Assembly (NCBI GenBank): GCA_020636835.1
Contig: JACJXC010000006.1
Coordinates: 248,001-312,000, forward strand
DNA length: 64,000 bases
Source: Bacteroidales bacterium
Lineage (GTDB): Bacteria; Bacteroidota; Bacteroidia; Bacteroidales; Tenuifilaceae
Reading direction: 5' to 3'
Shown here: positions 20,997 through 28,456 of the stretch, in pieces
Layout of the letters: each line of letters begins with the position of its first letter
Position numbering within the stretch: position 1 is the stretch's first letter
The notes under the pieces: model-generated
Seen by the model: only the letters and a program-made list of their open reading frames with translations
Databases searched by the model: none
Told to the model about the DNA's origin: nothing
Made by a program: the position numbers and the translations under genes

Positions 20997-21056
20997 TAAT
21001 TGAAAGGTTGTTGAGGGTAAAGATAGAAGTTAATTTGTAAAATTGGTAATTGGGTG

Positions 21057-21326
21057 ATGCGAGCGGTTGCTATTAAAATAACGGGCATTGTTCAGGGTGT
21101 TGGGTTTCGCTACTATGTGTATAGCGTGGCGCGGGAGTTGCATGTTTGCGGATTTGTGCGCAACTGTTCCGATGGGGAGGTGTATGTTGAGGCCCAAGGC
21201 TCTGATTCGAATATCCTGCTTTTTGTCGATGCGTGCAGGCGTGGTAGTCCCCATTCCGATGTGCGCAATGTTGATGTGGCCGAAATTGATCCGAAAGGGT
21301 TAACTTCATTCGAGATACTGGCGTAG
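21057..21326 (+). CDS. Acylphosphatase
   Basis: The enzyme hydrolyses carboxyl-phosphate anhydrides such as acetyl or carbamoyl phosphate. The signature VQGVGFRYYV holds the catalytic Arg (residue 18 from the chosen start), and GFVRNCSDGEVYVEAQG holds the catalytic Asn (36). The 89-residue length is standard. I chose the ATG at 21057 over the GTG at 21054. The stop is one base from the stop of the convergent SpoIIE-domain gene. Confidence 0.95.
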   Translation: MRAVAIKITGIVQGVGFRYYVYSVARELHVCGFVRNCSDGEVYVEAQGSDSNILLFVDACRRGSPHSDVRNVDVAEIDPKGLTSFEILA

Positions 21327-21327
21327 C

Positions 21328-23511
21328 CTATAGTTTTATCCCTAGGATACAAATGTCGTCGAGTTGATCCTCGCCGCCTTTGTGATTTGCCAATTCGTTG
21401 AGGAGTATTGTTTTTTGTGCGGACATTTCCTTATCGCTGATTTGCATCAGCAGGTTGTATAGGCGCTGTTGCCCAAACTTTTTGGATACAGGGTTCATTT
21501 GGTCGGAATAGCCATCGGTTGTGAGGTATAGTATGCTTGTTGATTCTAATGTGCGCTCGTTGTTTACAAAGTGTTTTGGAGCTTTGGGCTGAAATCCCCC
21601 TGCCGAACGGGTGTTCCCCGCTATTTTTTCGAGATTCCCATCTTTAACTATTATCAATGGCCTGTTCGCCCCTGCGTATAGCAATTTTTTGCGTTGAAAG
21701 TCGATCGAAATAAAACCGATATCGATACTGGCATGCAGCTTTGTGTCGTACTCATCCTGTTTTAAAGCCTTGCGGAGTTGTTCGTTAAGGGTTTCGAGGA
21801 CTAAAGAGGGGTTTCGGATTTGCCATTCGTTTACAATTTGGTTTAGTAGGGTGTTCCCAATTAGCGCCATAAACGATCCGGGGACCCCATGCCCCGTGCA
21901 ATCCATGATGGCGATATGAGTATACTGCTTGTTGCTGCTGATCCAGTAAAAATCGCCCGAAACAATATCTTTGGGTAGGTATATTACAAAGTGATCCTTG
22001 AATAGCTTTTGCAAATCCTCGTTTTTGGGGAGCAGAGCCTGTTGAATGGTTTTTGCATATTCGATACTGCTTATCATTCTGATATTTTTTTCGGCCACAA
22101 TTTGTTGCGCTTGCTCCAGGTATAGGTTTTTTCGTTCAATCTCGTCGCGTTGGGTTAATATCTCTTCGCGCTGCTGCTGGAGCTCCTCGTTTTTTGCGAG
22201 TATCTCTTTTTGGTGCAATTCCAGGTTGTTGTTTATTCGTCGGATCTTTACGAGTGCATAAAGAATTGCTAGCACAAGTCCGCTAAATAGCAGCACGATA
22301 ATAAGCAGGAAGTTGCGTATCATTTTTTGCCGATGGATTCGTTCGGCAAATACTGCCTCTTTCTTAATTTGCTCGAGGTTGGCTTTTTCCTGCTGTTGCT
22401 CAAATTGGTAGATCATTTCGGATTGAACCGATTTCCGGGTGTTCTCTTCGTTAAAAAGGCTGTCGCGAAGTGCAATATGGGCTTTGTAGTGCTTGTGAGC
22501 TTGAGCGATGTTGTTAGTTTTTTCGTAAACTAGGCTTAACTGCTTGTTGGCATTGCTTGCTATTTCCATAGCCCCTGTTTGATCCGATAGTTTGAGCGCA
22601 TTTGTGTAGTGGGCAATGGCCATACTGTATTGGTGTGTTGCCATACCAAAGTTGCCATGGTTCATTTCATACTCCGCAATGCGCGATTTGTTCCCCAGTT
22701 TGTGAAACGATTCTTTGGCTTTGTATAGGTGTGGTAGCACCTCGTTGATTAGTCCTTGCTCAGTATTGATGCCAGCAATTTCGTTGTGTATAGTGCCAAT
22801 GGCGTCTAAATCGTTGTTTTTGTGCGCGTACATCAGTGCTTTTAAGTAGTAGTCGGTGGCTTTGCGGAGTTCTCCCTTTTTCCGGAATGCTTCGCCTATG
22901 TTTAGGTACGATATGCCGATCCCTTCATCGTCCTTCAGTTCTTCCTCAATTTTTAGTGATTGTAGGTAGTACTCCAGGGCTTTATCGTATAGCTTTTGGT
23001 ATAGGTAAACCACGCCGATGTTGTTGAGTTGATGCGATACTCCGCTCTTTACACCAATGGTCTGGTATAGCGATAGCGATTTGAAGTAGTAGTTAAGGGC
23101 CGTGGCGTAATCGCCTCTTAACCGGTAAACTGCGCCAATGTGGTTGAGTGTAGATGCTATTCCATTGGTGTCCTTGGCTTCCCGCTGGTTTTCGAGAATC
23201 ATATTTAAATCGGTAAGAGCTGCTCCGTATTCCCCGCGCAGTCGGAGTATCCAAGCTCTGCGCATTATAACCCGGTTGATAGCGTGTTTGTTATTTAGCT
23301 TGGTTAGAGTTGGGTACGAATTGGCAATTGCCGTTAGCGCTTGGCTGTAGTCTTCGTTGTAGAATAGTGAGTCTATGGTTTTTGCGATTTGCTGCGCTTC
23401 GATCGAATCATTAACGGTTTTGTTTTCTCGCGATGCTTGGATCGGAAGTGTTGAGATGCATAACAGTGCCAGAGTAATAATTCTGATCGATTTAATGAAA
23501 TAGCGAGCCAT
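21328..23511 (-). CDS. TPR-repeat membrane protein with SpoIIE phosphatase domain
   Basis: The 727-residue protein looks like a signalling phosphatase that senses from the periplasm. A signal peptide (1-26) precedes about eight TPR repeats (about 45-380). One membrane span follows (FLLIIVLLFSGLVLAILYAL, about 398-420), then a Glu/Gln-rich coiled coil (425-480) and a PP2C-type SpoIIE domain (500-727). Metal-binding aspartates are visible in VSGDFYW and MDCTGHGVPGSF, and near the end in GGEDQLDDI. The likely target is an anti-anti-sigma-like phosphoprotein, but none is encoded nearby. A second protein of the same design is at 42715-44742. Confidence 0.92.
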   Translation of the reverse strand: MARYFIKSIRIITLALLCISTLPIQASRENKTVNDSIEAQQIAKTIDSLFYNEDYSQALTAIANSYPTLTKLNNKHAINRVIMRRAWILRLRGEYGAALTDLNMILENQREAKDTNGIASTLNHIGAVYRLRGDYATALNYYFKSLSLYQTIGVKSGVSHQLNNIGVVYLYQKLYDKALEYYLQSLKIEEELKDDEGIGISYLNIGEAFRKKGELRKATDYYLKALMYAHKNNDLDAIGTIHNEIAGINTEQGLINEVLPHLYKAKESFHKLGNKSRIAEYEMNHGNFGMATHQYSMAIAHYTNALKLSDQTGAMEIASNANKQLSLVYEKTNNIAQAHKHYKAHIALRDSLFNEENTRKSVQSEMIYQFEQQQEKANLEQIKKEAVFAERIHRQKMIRNFLLIIVLLFSGLVLAILYALVKIRRINNNLELHQKEILAKNEELQQQREEILTQRDEIERKNLYLEQAQQIVAEKNIRMISSIEYAKTIQQALLPKNEDLQKLFKDHFVIYLPKDIVSGDFYWISSNKQYTHIAIMDCTGHGVPGSFMALIGNTLLNQIVNEWQIRNPSLVLETLNEQLRKALKQDEYDTKLHASIDIGFISIDFQRKKLLYAGANRPLIIVKDGNLEKIAGNTRSAGGFQPKAPKHFVNNERTLESTSILYLTTDGYSDQMNPVSKKFGQQRLYNLLMQISDKEMSAQKTILLNELANHKGGEDQLDDICILGIKL

Positions 23512-23563
23512 TTTGGATCCTGTTAATGTTCTACTTATGCGAGAGGTGGTACGGCGATTTTCC

Positions 23564-23571
23564 CAAATATA
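23564..23571 (-). promoter_or_regulatory. -7 box (TATATTTG) for the first SpoIIE gene
   Basis: An exact minus-strand TAnnTTTG lies 53 bases before the start, with a TTG about 22 bases further upstream (23594-23596). This is one of the better promoter matches in the window. Confidence 0.5.
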
Positions 23572-24289
23572 GTTTTTTTATTCTTTAACAGAACAAGCTT
23601 TGGATAAAACTATGTGCCCTTTTTTACTTTTCACCCTGATTGTTGTTGTGCATTGTTTTCTGTTGTTTGAGATATATTACATTGTTAATGGTGGTGGGGT
23701 GTATTGGTGATTGCGGATGTGTTCTGTAGGTCGGTACAATTTTATACGAGTTGTCATCATATTCAGAGTTCCATATTTTTGAGGATTAAAGAGCAATCTT
23801 CTACAGGGTGTGGAATTATTACACGCAATGATCGGTTTTAACTATGTCTGTATTGTATTTTGACGTTGTGTAATGTATTGATATGCAGTGCATTGGTTGG
23901 TTGTTGTGGATTTGTGTCGCTTTGGCACGGTTTTGCTATATGTATAGTTGTCCCAAACACATTTACATAGTAATATGCTGCAGCCACCAGCAGCAATGTT
24001 GTCCGGAGATAACTTTTACTGTCGATCATGCATCGAATCCACCAACAAGTCCCAAATTAAGACAGTAAAATCCGGACAACTTTTCCTTTCGATTTTGTGT
24101 TCTACTATAGTTTTAGTGCGTAATTTAACAAGGAAACACATGCCTGGATCATAGGAGAATGATGCAGTTATGTCTATGATAATTTACAATCACTTATGAG
24201 GTGTTAATATTATGATGTGTGTTGGATGGTTATGAGATTTCCTCCACTGAATTGGTAGTAGAACCGAAAATTTTAACGGAATCTTTAAC
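23572..24289. other. Non-coding region with one strong bulged hairpin
   Basis: No believable gene is seen; the short open frames at 23838-24154 are composition noise and overlap a large inverted repeat. The main content is the hairpin at 23998-24080. A small GCAG/CTGC dyad precedes it near 23977. Confidence 0.55.
23998..24080. repeat. Long hairpin: two 10-bp stems with a six-base bulge
   Basis: GTTGTCCGGA (23998-24007) pairs perfectly with TCCGGACAAC (24071-24080). TTTTACTGTC (24014-24023) pairs perfectly with GACAGTAAAA (24061-24070). The six bases GATAAC (24008-24013) bulge out on the left only, and the loop is 37 bases. No transposase or terminal duplication is seen. It could be a structured RNA, the end of a miniature element, or a regulatory dyad. 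Confidence 0.75.
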
Positions 24290-24334
24290 AAAAAAAATGC
24301 GCATCCCAGTATTAATGAGATGCGCATTTTTTTT
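24290..24334. terminator. Bidirectional terminator downstream of tRNA-Leu(GAG)
   Basis: A 16-bp stem (A8 TGCGCATC with GATGCGCA T8) has a 13-base loop. Read on the minus strand it comes 4 bases after the 3-prime end of the tRNA and ends in a run of eight T. Confidence 0.92.
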
Positions 24335-24337
24335 AAG

Positions 24338-24421
24338 TGCCCAGGACAAGACTCGAACTTGCACAACCTTGCGATCACCAGCCCCTCAAGCTGGCGTGTC
24401 TACCAATTTCACCACCTGGGC
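24338..24421 (-). tRNA. tRNA-Leu (anticodon GAG)
   Basis: The 84-base gene folds as a leucine tRNA with a long variable arm. The acceptor GCCCAGG pairs with CCTGGGC, the discriminator is A, and the T arm contains GTTCGAGTC. The anticodon stem CCAGC/GCTGG encloses TTGAGGG, giving anticodon GAG for CUC/CUU codons. The 3-prime CCA is not encoded (CTT follows), so a CCA-adding enzyme is needed; one is encoded at 33153-34559. Confidence 0.97.
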
Positions 24422-24507
24422 AATCTGAAATATTTTGCAATAATTAGGACTGCTTTCAGTCCCATTTTATTCTTTCTGGTTCCACAGAATGGTGGGAGTT
24501 TGTTCCT

Positions 24508-24525
24508 CGATTCCACCACCTGAGC
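24508..24525 (-). other. tRNA-Leu 5-prime-end-like fragment
   Basis: On the minus strand, GCTCAGGTGGTGGAATCG matches the first 18 bases of the neighbouring tRNA-Leu(GAG) at 15 positions. No D-loop, anticodon or acceptor partner follows, so it is not a tRNA. It lies between a promoter box at 24541 and the tRNA, so it should be in the precursor transcript. Confidence 0.35.
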
Positions 24526-24540
24526 GTTTTATTGCGAGTG

Positions 24541-24548
24541 CAAAAGTA
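24541..24548 (-). promoter_or_regulatory. -7 box (TACTTTTG) for tRNA-Leu(GAG)
   Basis: An exact minus-strand TAnnTTTG lies 120 bases upstream of the tRNA 5-prime end, with no other box closer. It predicts a leader of about 110 bases containing the tRNA-like fragment and a GGACTG/CAGTCC hairpin. Confidence 0.35.
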
Positions 24549-24680
24549 ATACAATATTTTAAATCGGAAAATGCTGCAATAAAAAAATAGGAATGTGTGC
24601 GATAAAAAAATCGATTAGATTATTGGATTGGGCATTGTCTAATCTGGTTTAGTCGGTTTGTTTTATTATTCTCCGAGTTA

Positions 24681-25235
24681 TTATTCCCAAGTGATGCTGA
24701 ATTCAGATATTGTATCGCCCTTAGTTAGCGACTTTGGGATGTCGATTCGGATGTTTCTGCATCCCGAAATTTCTAGGGCTCGTTCCATCCATCCGGCAAG
24801 TCGGTATTCCACAACTTTGTGCGGCTCGGGGAACTTGGTGAGGTGTAGTGTTACGCTTTTGTCGGTTTTTCCCACCACAGTTATTTCGGAGGGGTCGTAG
24901 TAGGCCTGGAGCACGCGCCCTGCCCGGTCGATGATATGCCCTGGCGAGCTCATCTTTACGTATAGCTTGTATATTCCGTTTAACGCAACCTCGGCGCTAT
25001 ACCTGCCACATTCCCATGCTCCGTCCCTTTCGTTGCCGTAAAGGATTGTCGACATTAGCGTGGTGGGCGTTATGATGGCATCAAGTATGGGATACCAATT
25101 TGGGGCGGCTACTCCTTTTTGGAATATCGCCTTCGATTTCTCGGGTAATTGCTGAAACCAGCCATTATACTTATCGGGGTGTTTGCTCTTGATAAATTCG
25201 GGGATTGTTTTAACCGCAGTACCTTTTACTTGCAT
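24681..25235 (-). CDS. Unknown protein, resembles DUF2378/heme-NO-binding-like family
   Basis: The 184-residue soluble protein opens with a helical part (VKGTAVKTIPEFIKSKHPDKYNGWFQQLPEKS) and a central helix-rich segment with PGHIIDRAGRVLQAYYDPSE. Its C-terminus (RLAGWMERALEISGCRNIRIDI) follows the layout of the myxobacterial DUF2378 proteins, which are distant relatives of the heme-NO-binding fold. This is a judgement from pattern, not a search. No signal peptide or membrane span is present. It stands between two tRNA-Leu genes on the same strand. A TTGTTTTA dyad sits 10 bases before the start. Confidence 0.75.
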   Translation of the reverse strand: MQVKGTAVKTIPEFIKSKHPDKYNGWFQQLPEKSKAIFQKGVAAPNWYPILDAIITPTTLMSTILYGNERDGAWECGRYSAEVALNGIYKLYVKMSSPGHIIDRAGRVLQAYYDPSEITVVGKTDKSVTLHLTKFPEPHKVVEYRLAGWMERALEISGCRNIRIDIPKSLTKGDTISEFSITWE

Positions 25236-25244
25236 AGCTAACCG

Positions 25245-25263
25245 TTGTTTTAGTTTAAAACAA
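25245..25263. promoter_or_regulatory. Small dyad just upstream of the 24681-25235 gene
   Basis: TTGTTTTA and TAAAACAA form perfect 8-bp arms around three bases, 10 bases from the start codon. In that place it could mask the ribosome-binding region or act as an operator. AT-rich, so chance is possible. Confidence 0.3.
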
Positions 25264-25457
25264 GTGTTTATTGTAATGCAATATTAACAATAAGTTTTTA
25301 AAAGGTTTGGGTTTCGTTTAAATATTTACTGAGCCGCTGCAATACTATCGCAACAGGGTAGTTTTACTGCGTGTAGGGCGATAATCTCGATTGTTAATTT
25401 TGTATAACGGAATGCCAATTCAGGCAGCTAATACGGGTGTAGGGGGGTATTGCTTTT

Positions 25458-25544
25458 TGGTGCCCAGAACAGGACTCGAACCTGCACATCATTGCTGACA
25501 CTAGTCCCTGAAACTAGCGCGTCTACCAATTTCGCCATCTGGGC
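25458..25544 (-). tRNA. tRNA-Leu (anticodon CAG), CCA encoded
   Basis: The leucine tRNA has acceptor GCCCAGA pairing with TCTGGGC, discriminator A, and the T arm GTTCGAGTC. The anticodon stem CTAGT/ACTAG encloses TTCAGGG, giving anticodon CAG for CUG codons. CCA follows the discriminator at 25460-25458, so the 3-prime end is encoded, unlike the tRNA-Leu(GAG) 1.1 kb away. Confidence 0.97.
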
Positions 25545-25619
25545 TTTTACAATCTTAAATCAATCTAGAACTGTATTTTGTAATTCATCAATTACTAATC
25601 CTAGTCTTTGTAGGAGGTG

Positions 25620-25627
25620 CAAATGTA
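25620..25627 (-). promoter_or_regulatory. -7 box (TACATTTG) for tRNA-Leu(CAG)
   Basis: An exact minus-strand TAnnTTTG lies 76 bases before the tRNA 5-prime end, just downstream of the hairpin at 25651. Confidence 0.4.
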
Positions 25628-25650
25628 GTAAAAATATTTTTTCTAAAGCA

Positions 25651-25686
25651 AATGGAGCGCAATAAAAACTTGCGCTCCATTTTTTC
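25651..25686. terminator. Terminator hairpin downstream of DPP-IV gene
   Basis: A perfect 12-bp stem (AATGGAGCGCAA with TTGCGCTCCATT) with a seven-base loop lies 43 bases beyond the minus-strand DPP-IV stop. The T-run is stronger in the plus direction; the minus side is only moderately T-rich. Confidence 0.75.
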
Positions 25687-25728
25687 TTACAGTTAAGTGC
25701 CTTTTAGGCATGCCCTTTACTTGTTTTT

Positions 25729-27912
25729 TTACAAGTTTTCTTTCACGTAGTTTGTTAGCTTGGTGTAAAGGTGCATGGTGGTGTTCCCGCCTCTAATTCC
25801 GTGGTTTTTGTCCGGGTACATCATTAGGTCGAATTGTTTCCCGCTTTGTACCAGTTTTTCGATTAGCTCAATGGCGTTTTGTACGTGCACGTTATCGTCG
25901 GCGGTGCCGTGAACCAGCAGTAATTTCCCTTTTAGCTTGTCAACATGGTTAATGGGGGAGTTGCTATCGTAGCCGAGCCCATTATCCTGGGGTAATCCCA
26001 TGAACCGTTCGGTGTATATTGAGTCGTAGTAGCGCCAGTTAGTAACCGGGGCAACCGCAATCGCCATTTTGAATACATCGGCACCTTTAAATAGGCATAG
26101 CGACGACATGTAACCGCCGTAGCTCCATCCCCAGATTCCGATTCTATTCCCATCAATATACGGGAGGGTTTGGAGGTATTTGGCTGCTTCGATCTGATCC
26201 GTCGATTCGTATAGTCCCATTTGCCCATAGGTCATTTTTTTGAATGCTTCGCCACGGCCTCCGGTTCCCCGTCCATCAACGCATACTACAATGTAGCCCA
26301 GAGTGGATAAATGTTCGTCCCAGCCAATTTTGAAGTTGTCTTGAACCGATTGCGAGCCGGGTCCGCTGTACTGGTACATTAGCACTGGGTATTTTTTATC
26401 GGCGCTGAAATCGAATGGTTTTACCATGTAGCCATATAGCTCCACACCTTCGGATGTTTTGAATGTGAAGGTTTCCTTTTGTGGCATGTCGTATTCTGCA
26501 ATACGTTCTTTCAGTTTCGCATTATCCTCTAGGGTGCGGAGTAGTTTTCCCTTACTGTTGTGTAGGGTTACAAGGGTTGGGGTGTTGATGTTGTTGTGAA
26601 AGTGTATGTAGTATTTGAAGCCGGTGCTGAAGTTCGCGCTGTTTGTTCCCTCTTGTTCCGAGAGTTTTGTTGCTTTACCTCCATTCAGGGGTAAGCAATA
26701 TACAGCCTTGCGGAGAGGCGAGTTGTCGTAGGCCTGGTAGTATATGTTTTTTTTATCCGAATCGTAGCCGTAAATTGCCGAAACCTCGTGGGTGCCCTTA
26801 GTTAATTGTCGGATAAGTTTTCCGTCCATCCCGTATAGGTAGATGTGCTTGTAGCCATCCTGTTCCGATGTGATGATGAAACTTTTGCCATCGGGGATGA
26901 AGGTGAGATAGTTGTCGTTGGGCTCTTCGATGTAATACTTGTTGGTTTCGGTGTAAAGAATGCTCGATTTGCCTGAGGTTGCATCGGCTAGCATGATGTC
27001 TAGCTTATTCTGTAGGCGGTTGAGACGTATCATGCTCAACTGGTTTGGATTGGTGGTCCAAAAAATACGGGCGATGTACTGATCGGTTTCGGATCCTACG
27101 TCCATCGTTGTGGTTTTCTTCGATTCTAAATCGTAAGTATGAATGCTAACCACCGAGTTGGTTTCGCCAGCCTTGGGGTATTTAAAAGTGTAGTTCTCGG
27201 GGTAGAGTTTTCCCTCAAACATGGTCATGTTGAACATTTTAACCTTGCTCTCGTCGAATCGGAAGAATGCTAACTTCTTTGAATCGGGCGACCATTGCAT
27301 TCCGTTGGTTAGTGCGAATTCCTCCTCGTAAACCCAGTCGGCGGCACCATTTATTATATTGTTGTATAAACCGTCGGTGGTGATTTGAGTTTCCTCTAAG
27401 GTGCTAAGGTCTACAATATAGATATTGTTGTCGCGGACAAAGCTTATCCTTTTGCCATCGGGGGAAAACGTGGCGTTCATTTGTGCACCATTTTTAGAGA
27501 GCGGGGTTAATGCTTGCGTTTTCAGATCGAAGATGTAGCTGTTCGAGGTGTAGGAGTGCCTGTAGATATATTGGATTTGGGTTTCGATTAGCATCTTGTC
27601 CTCGGTGGGGCTTAACTGATACCCGCCGAATTCTTTTAAATCGGCATTCGACATGAACTCCGATGGGTTGAACAGTACGGAGACCTCATCGCCGGTGGCG
27701 TACTTAAACTTGGCCACTTGCTGTTTTGCGTTGTAAGCAGAGTAGTGCTCCCCATCGTTCATCGATGTGAGTCCGTACACGCTGCGCGATCGGAATGTTC
27801 CCTTTTTGAAAAGATCGTCGAGGGTTATTTTGGCTTTTTGCCCAGTTGCGATTCCGGGTATTGCAAGCGCTGCTACAAGTAAAAGCCACAAAAAATGATG
27901 TGTATTCTTCAT
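25729..27912 (-). CDS. Dipeptidyl peptidase IV (S9 prolyl oligopeptidase family)
   Basis: The enzyme removes X-Pro or X-Ala dipeptides from peptides in the periplasm or at the cell surface. The 727 residues start with a signal peptide (WLLLVAALAIPGIATG). An eight-bladed beta-propeller follows (about 40-490), containing the DWVYEEEFA segment that supplies the double-Glu motif for the substrate amino end. The alpha/beta hydrolase has nucleophile GWSYGGYM, Asp in HGTADDNVH and His in KNHGI. Length and motifs match Porphyromonas-type DPP-IV, which supports peptide-based nutrition. The gene stands alone, ending at the hairpin at 25651. Confidence 0.96.
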   Translation of the reverse strand: MKNTHHFLWLLLVAALAIPGIATGQKAKITLDDLFKKGTFRSRSVYGLTSMNDGEHYSAYNAKQQVAKFKYATGDEVSVLFNPSEFMSNADLKEFGGYQLSPTEDKMLIETQIQYIYRHSYTSNSYIFDLKTQALTPLSKNGAQMNATFSPDGKRISFVRDNNIYIVDLSTLEETQITTDGLYNNIINGAADWVYEEEFALTNGMQWSPDSKKLAFFRFDESKVKMFNMTMFEGKLYPENYTFKYPKAGETNSVVSIHTYDLESKKTTTMDVGSETDQYIARIFWTTNPNQLSMIRLNRLQNKLDIMLADATSGKSSILYTETNKYYIEEPNDNYLTFIPDGKSFIITSEQDGYKHIYLYGMDGKLIRQLTKGTHEVSAIYGYDSDKKNIYYQAYDNSPLRKAVYCLPLNGGKATKLSEQEGTNSANFSTGFKYYIHFHNNINTPTLVTLHNSKGKLLRTLEDNAKLKERIAEYDMPQKETFTFKTSEGVELYGYMVKPFDFSADKKYPVLMYQYSGPGSQSVQDNFKIGWDEHLSTLGYIVVCVDGRGTGGRGEAFKKMTYGQMGLYESTDQIEAAKYLQTLPYIDGNRIGIWGWSYGGYMSSLCLFKGADVFKMAIAVAPVTNWRYYDSIYTERFMGLPQDNGLGYDSNSPINHVDKLKGKLLLVHGTADDNVHVQNAIELIEKLVQSGKQFDLMMYPDKNHGIRGGNTTMHLYTKLTNYVKENL

Positions 27913-28456
27913 TGGGATAAACTATTTATGTTGACAATTTTTATTGGTTTGTGTTCTGTTAATGATTAATTCCGGCGATTGATGGTTTTGTTGCATCAGC
28001 CGTTTTTTCAAATTCCCCATTAAATATAGAGTTCTTAAAATCCTATAGGTTTAACAAAATGCCAAAATAGTATTAATTGTTCTAATTTGAAAGTTCGCAG
28101 TTTTTCTGAAAATGGGTTTGGTTCACTGTTGGTTAGTTTTTTTTATGTATATTTTTTGTTATTTACAATGTTAACTAGTTATTAATTAGGTGTATGCGCT
28201 TGTGTGTGTGGATGCAGGTTCTCTTTTGATGATGTATGAGGGTGTCTGTGAGTAATTGAGTAGTTCAACCTGTTGATGTTTGAGTTTTTTATGGGGCAAA
28301 TTTGTTTTGTATTCAATCGATTGCGATTGATTTTACAATCTGCTTAATGTTATCAACTTACTATTTCATTTTTTTTAATAATTTTGTAAACTCACACAAT
28401 GTTCCTAATGTTGTAAAAGTAATAATACCAATAATTTAATTAAATCTGATACATAA
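27913..28456. other. Intergenic region between divergent DPP-IV and ppdK
   Basis: No gene is seen. A ten-base palindrome TAACTAGTTA lies at 28172-28181 and could be an operator core. The ppdK promoter box is at 28379. The long space for two divergent genes suggests regulated promoters. Confidence 0.5.
28379..28386 (+). promoter_or_regulatory. -7 box (TAATTTTG) for ppdK
   Basis: An exact TAnnTTTG match lies 71 bases before the ppdK start. No clear -33 TTTG occurs at 19-21 bases upstream. Confidence 0.4.

Noticed and set aside
23838..24154. Short open frames of 60-68 codons on both strands
   Set aside because: They overlap the large inverted repeat, overlap each other in several frames and show no protein-like features.
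28190..28215. GT-rich run in the ppdK upstream region, considered as a repeat element
   Set aside because: Only a few TG units; too short to mean anything.
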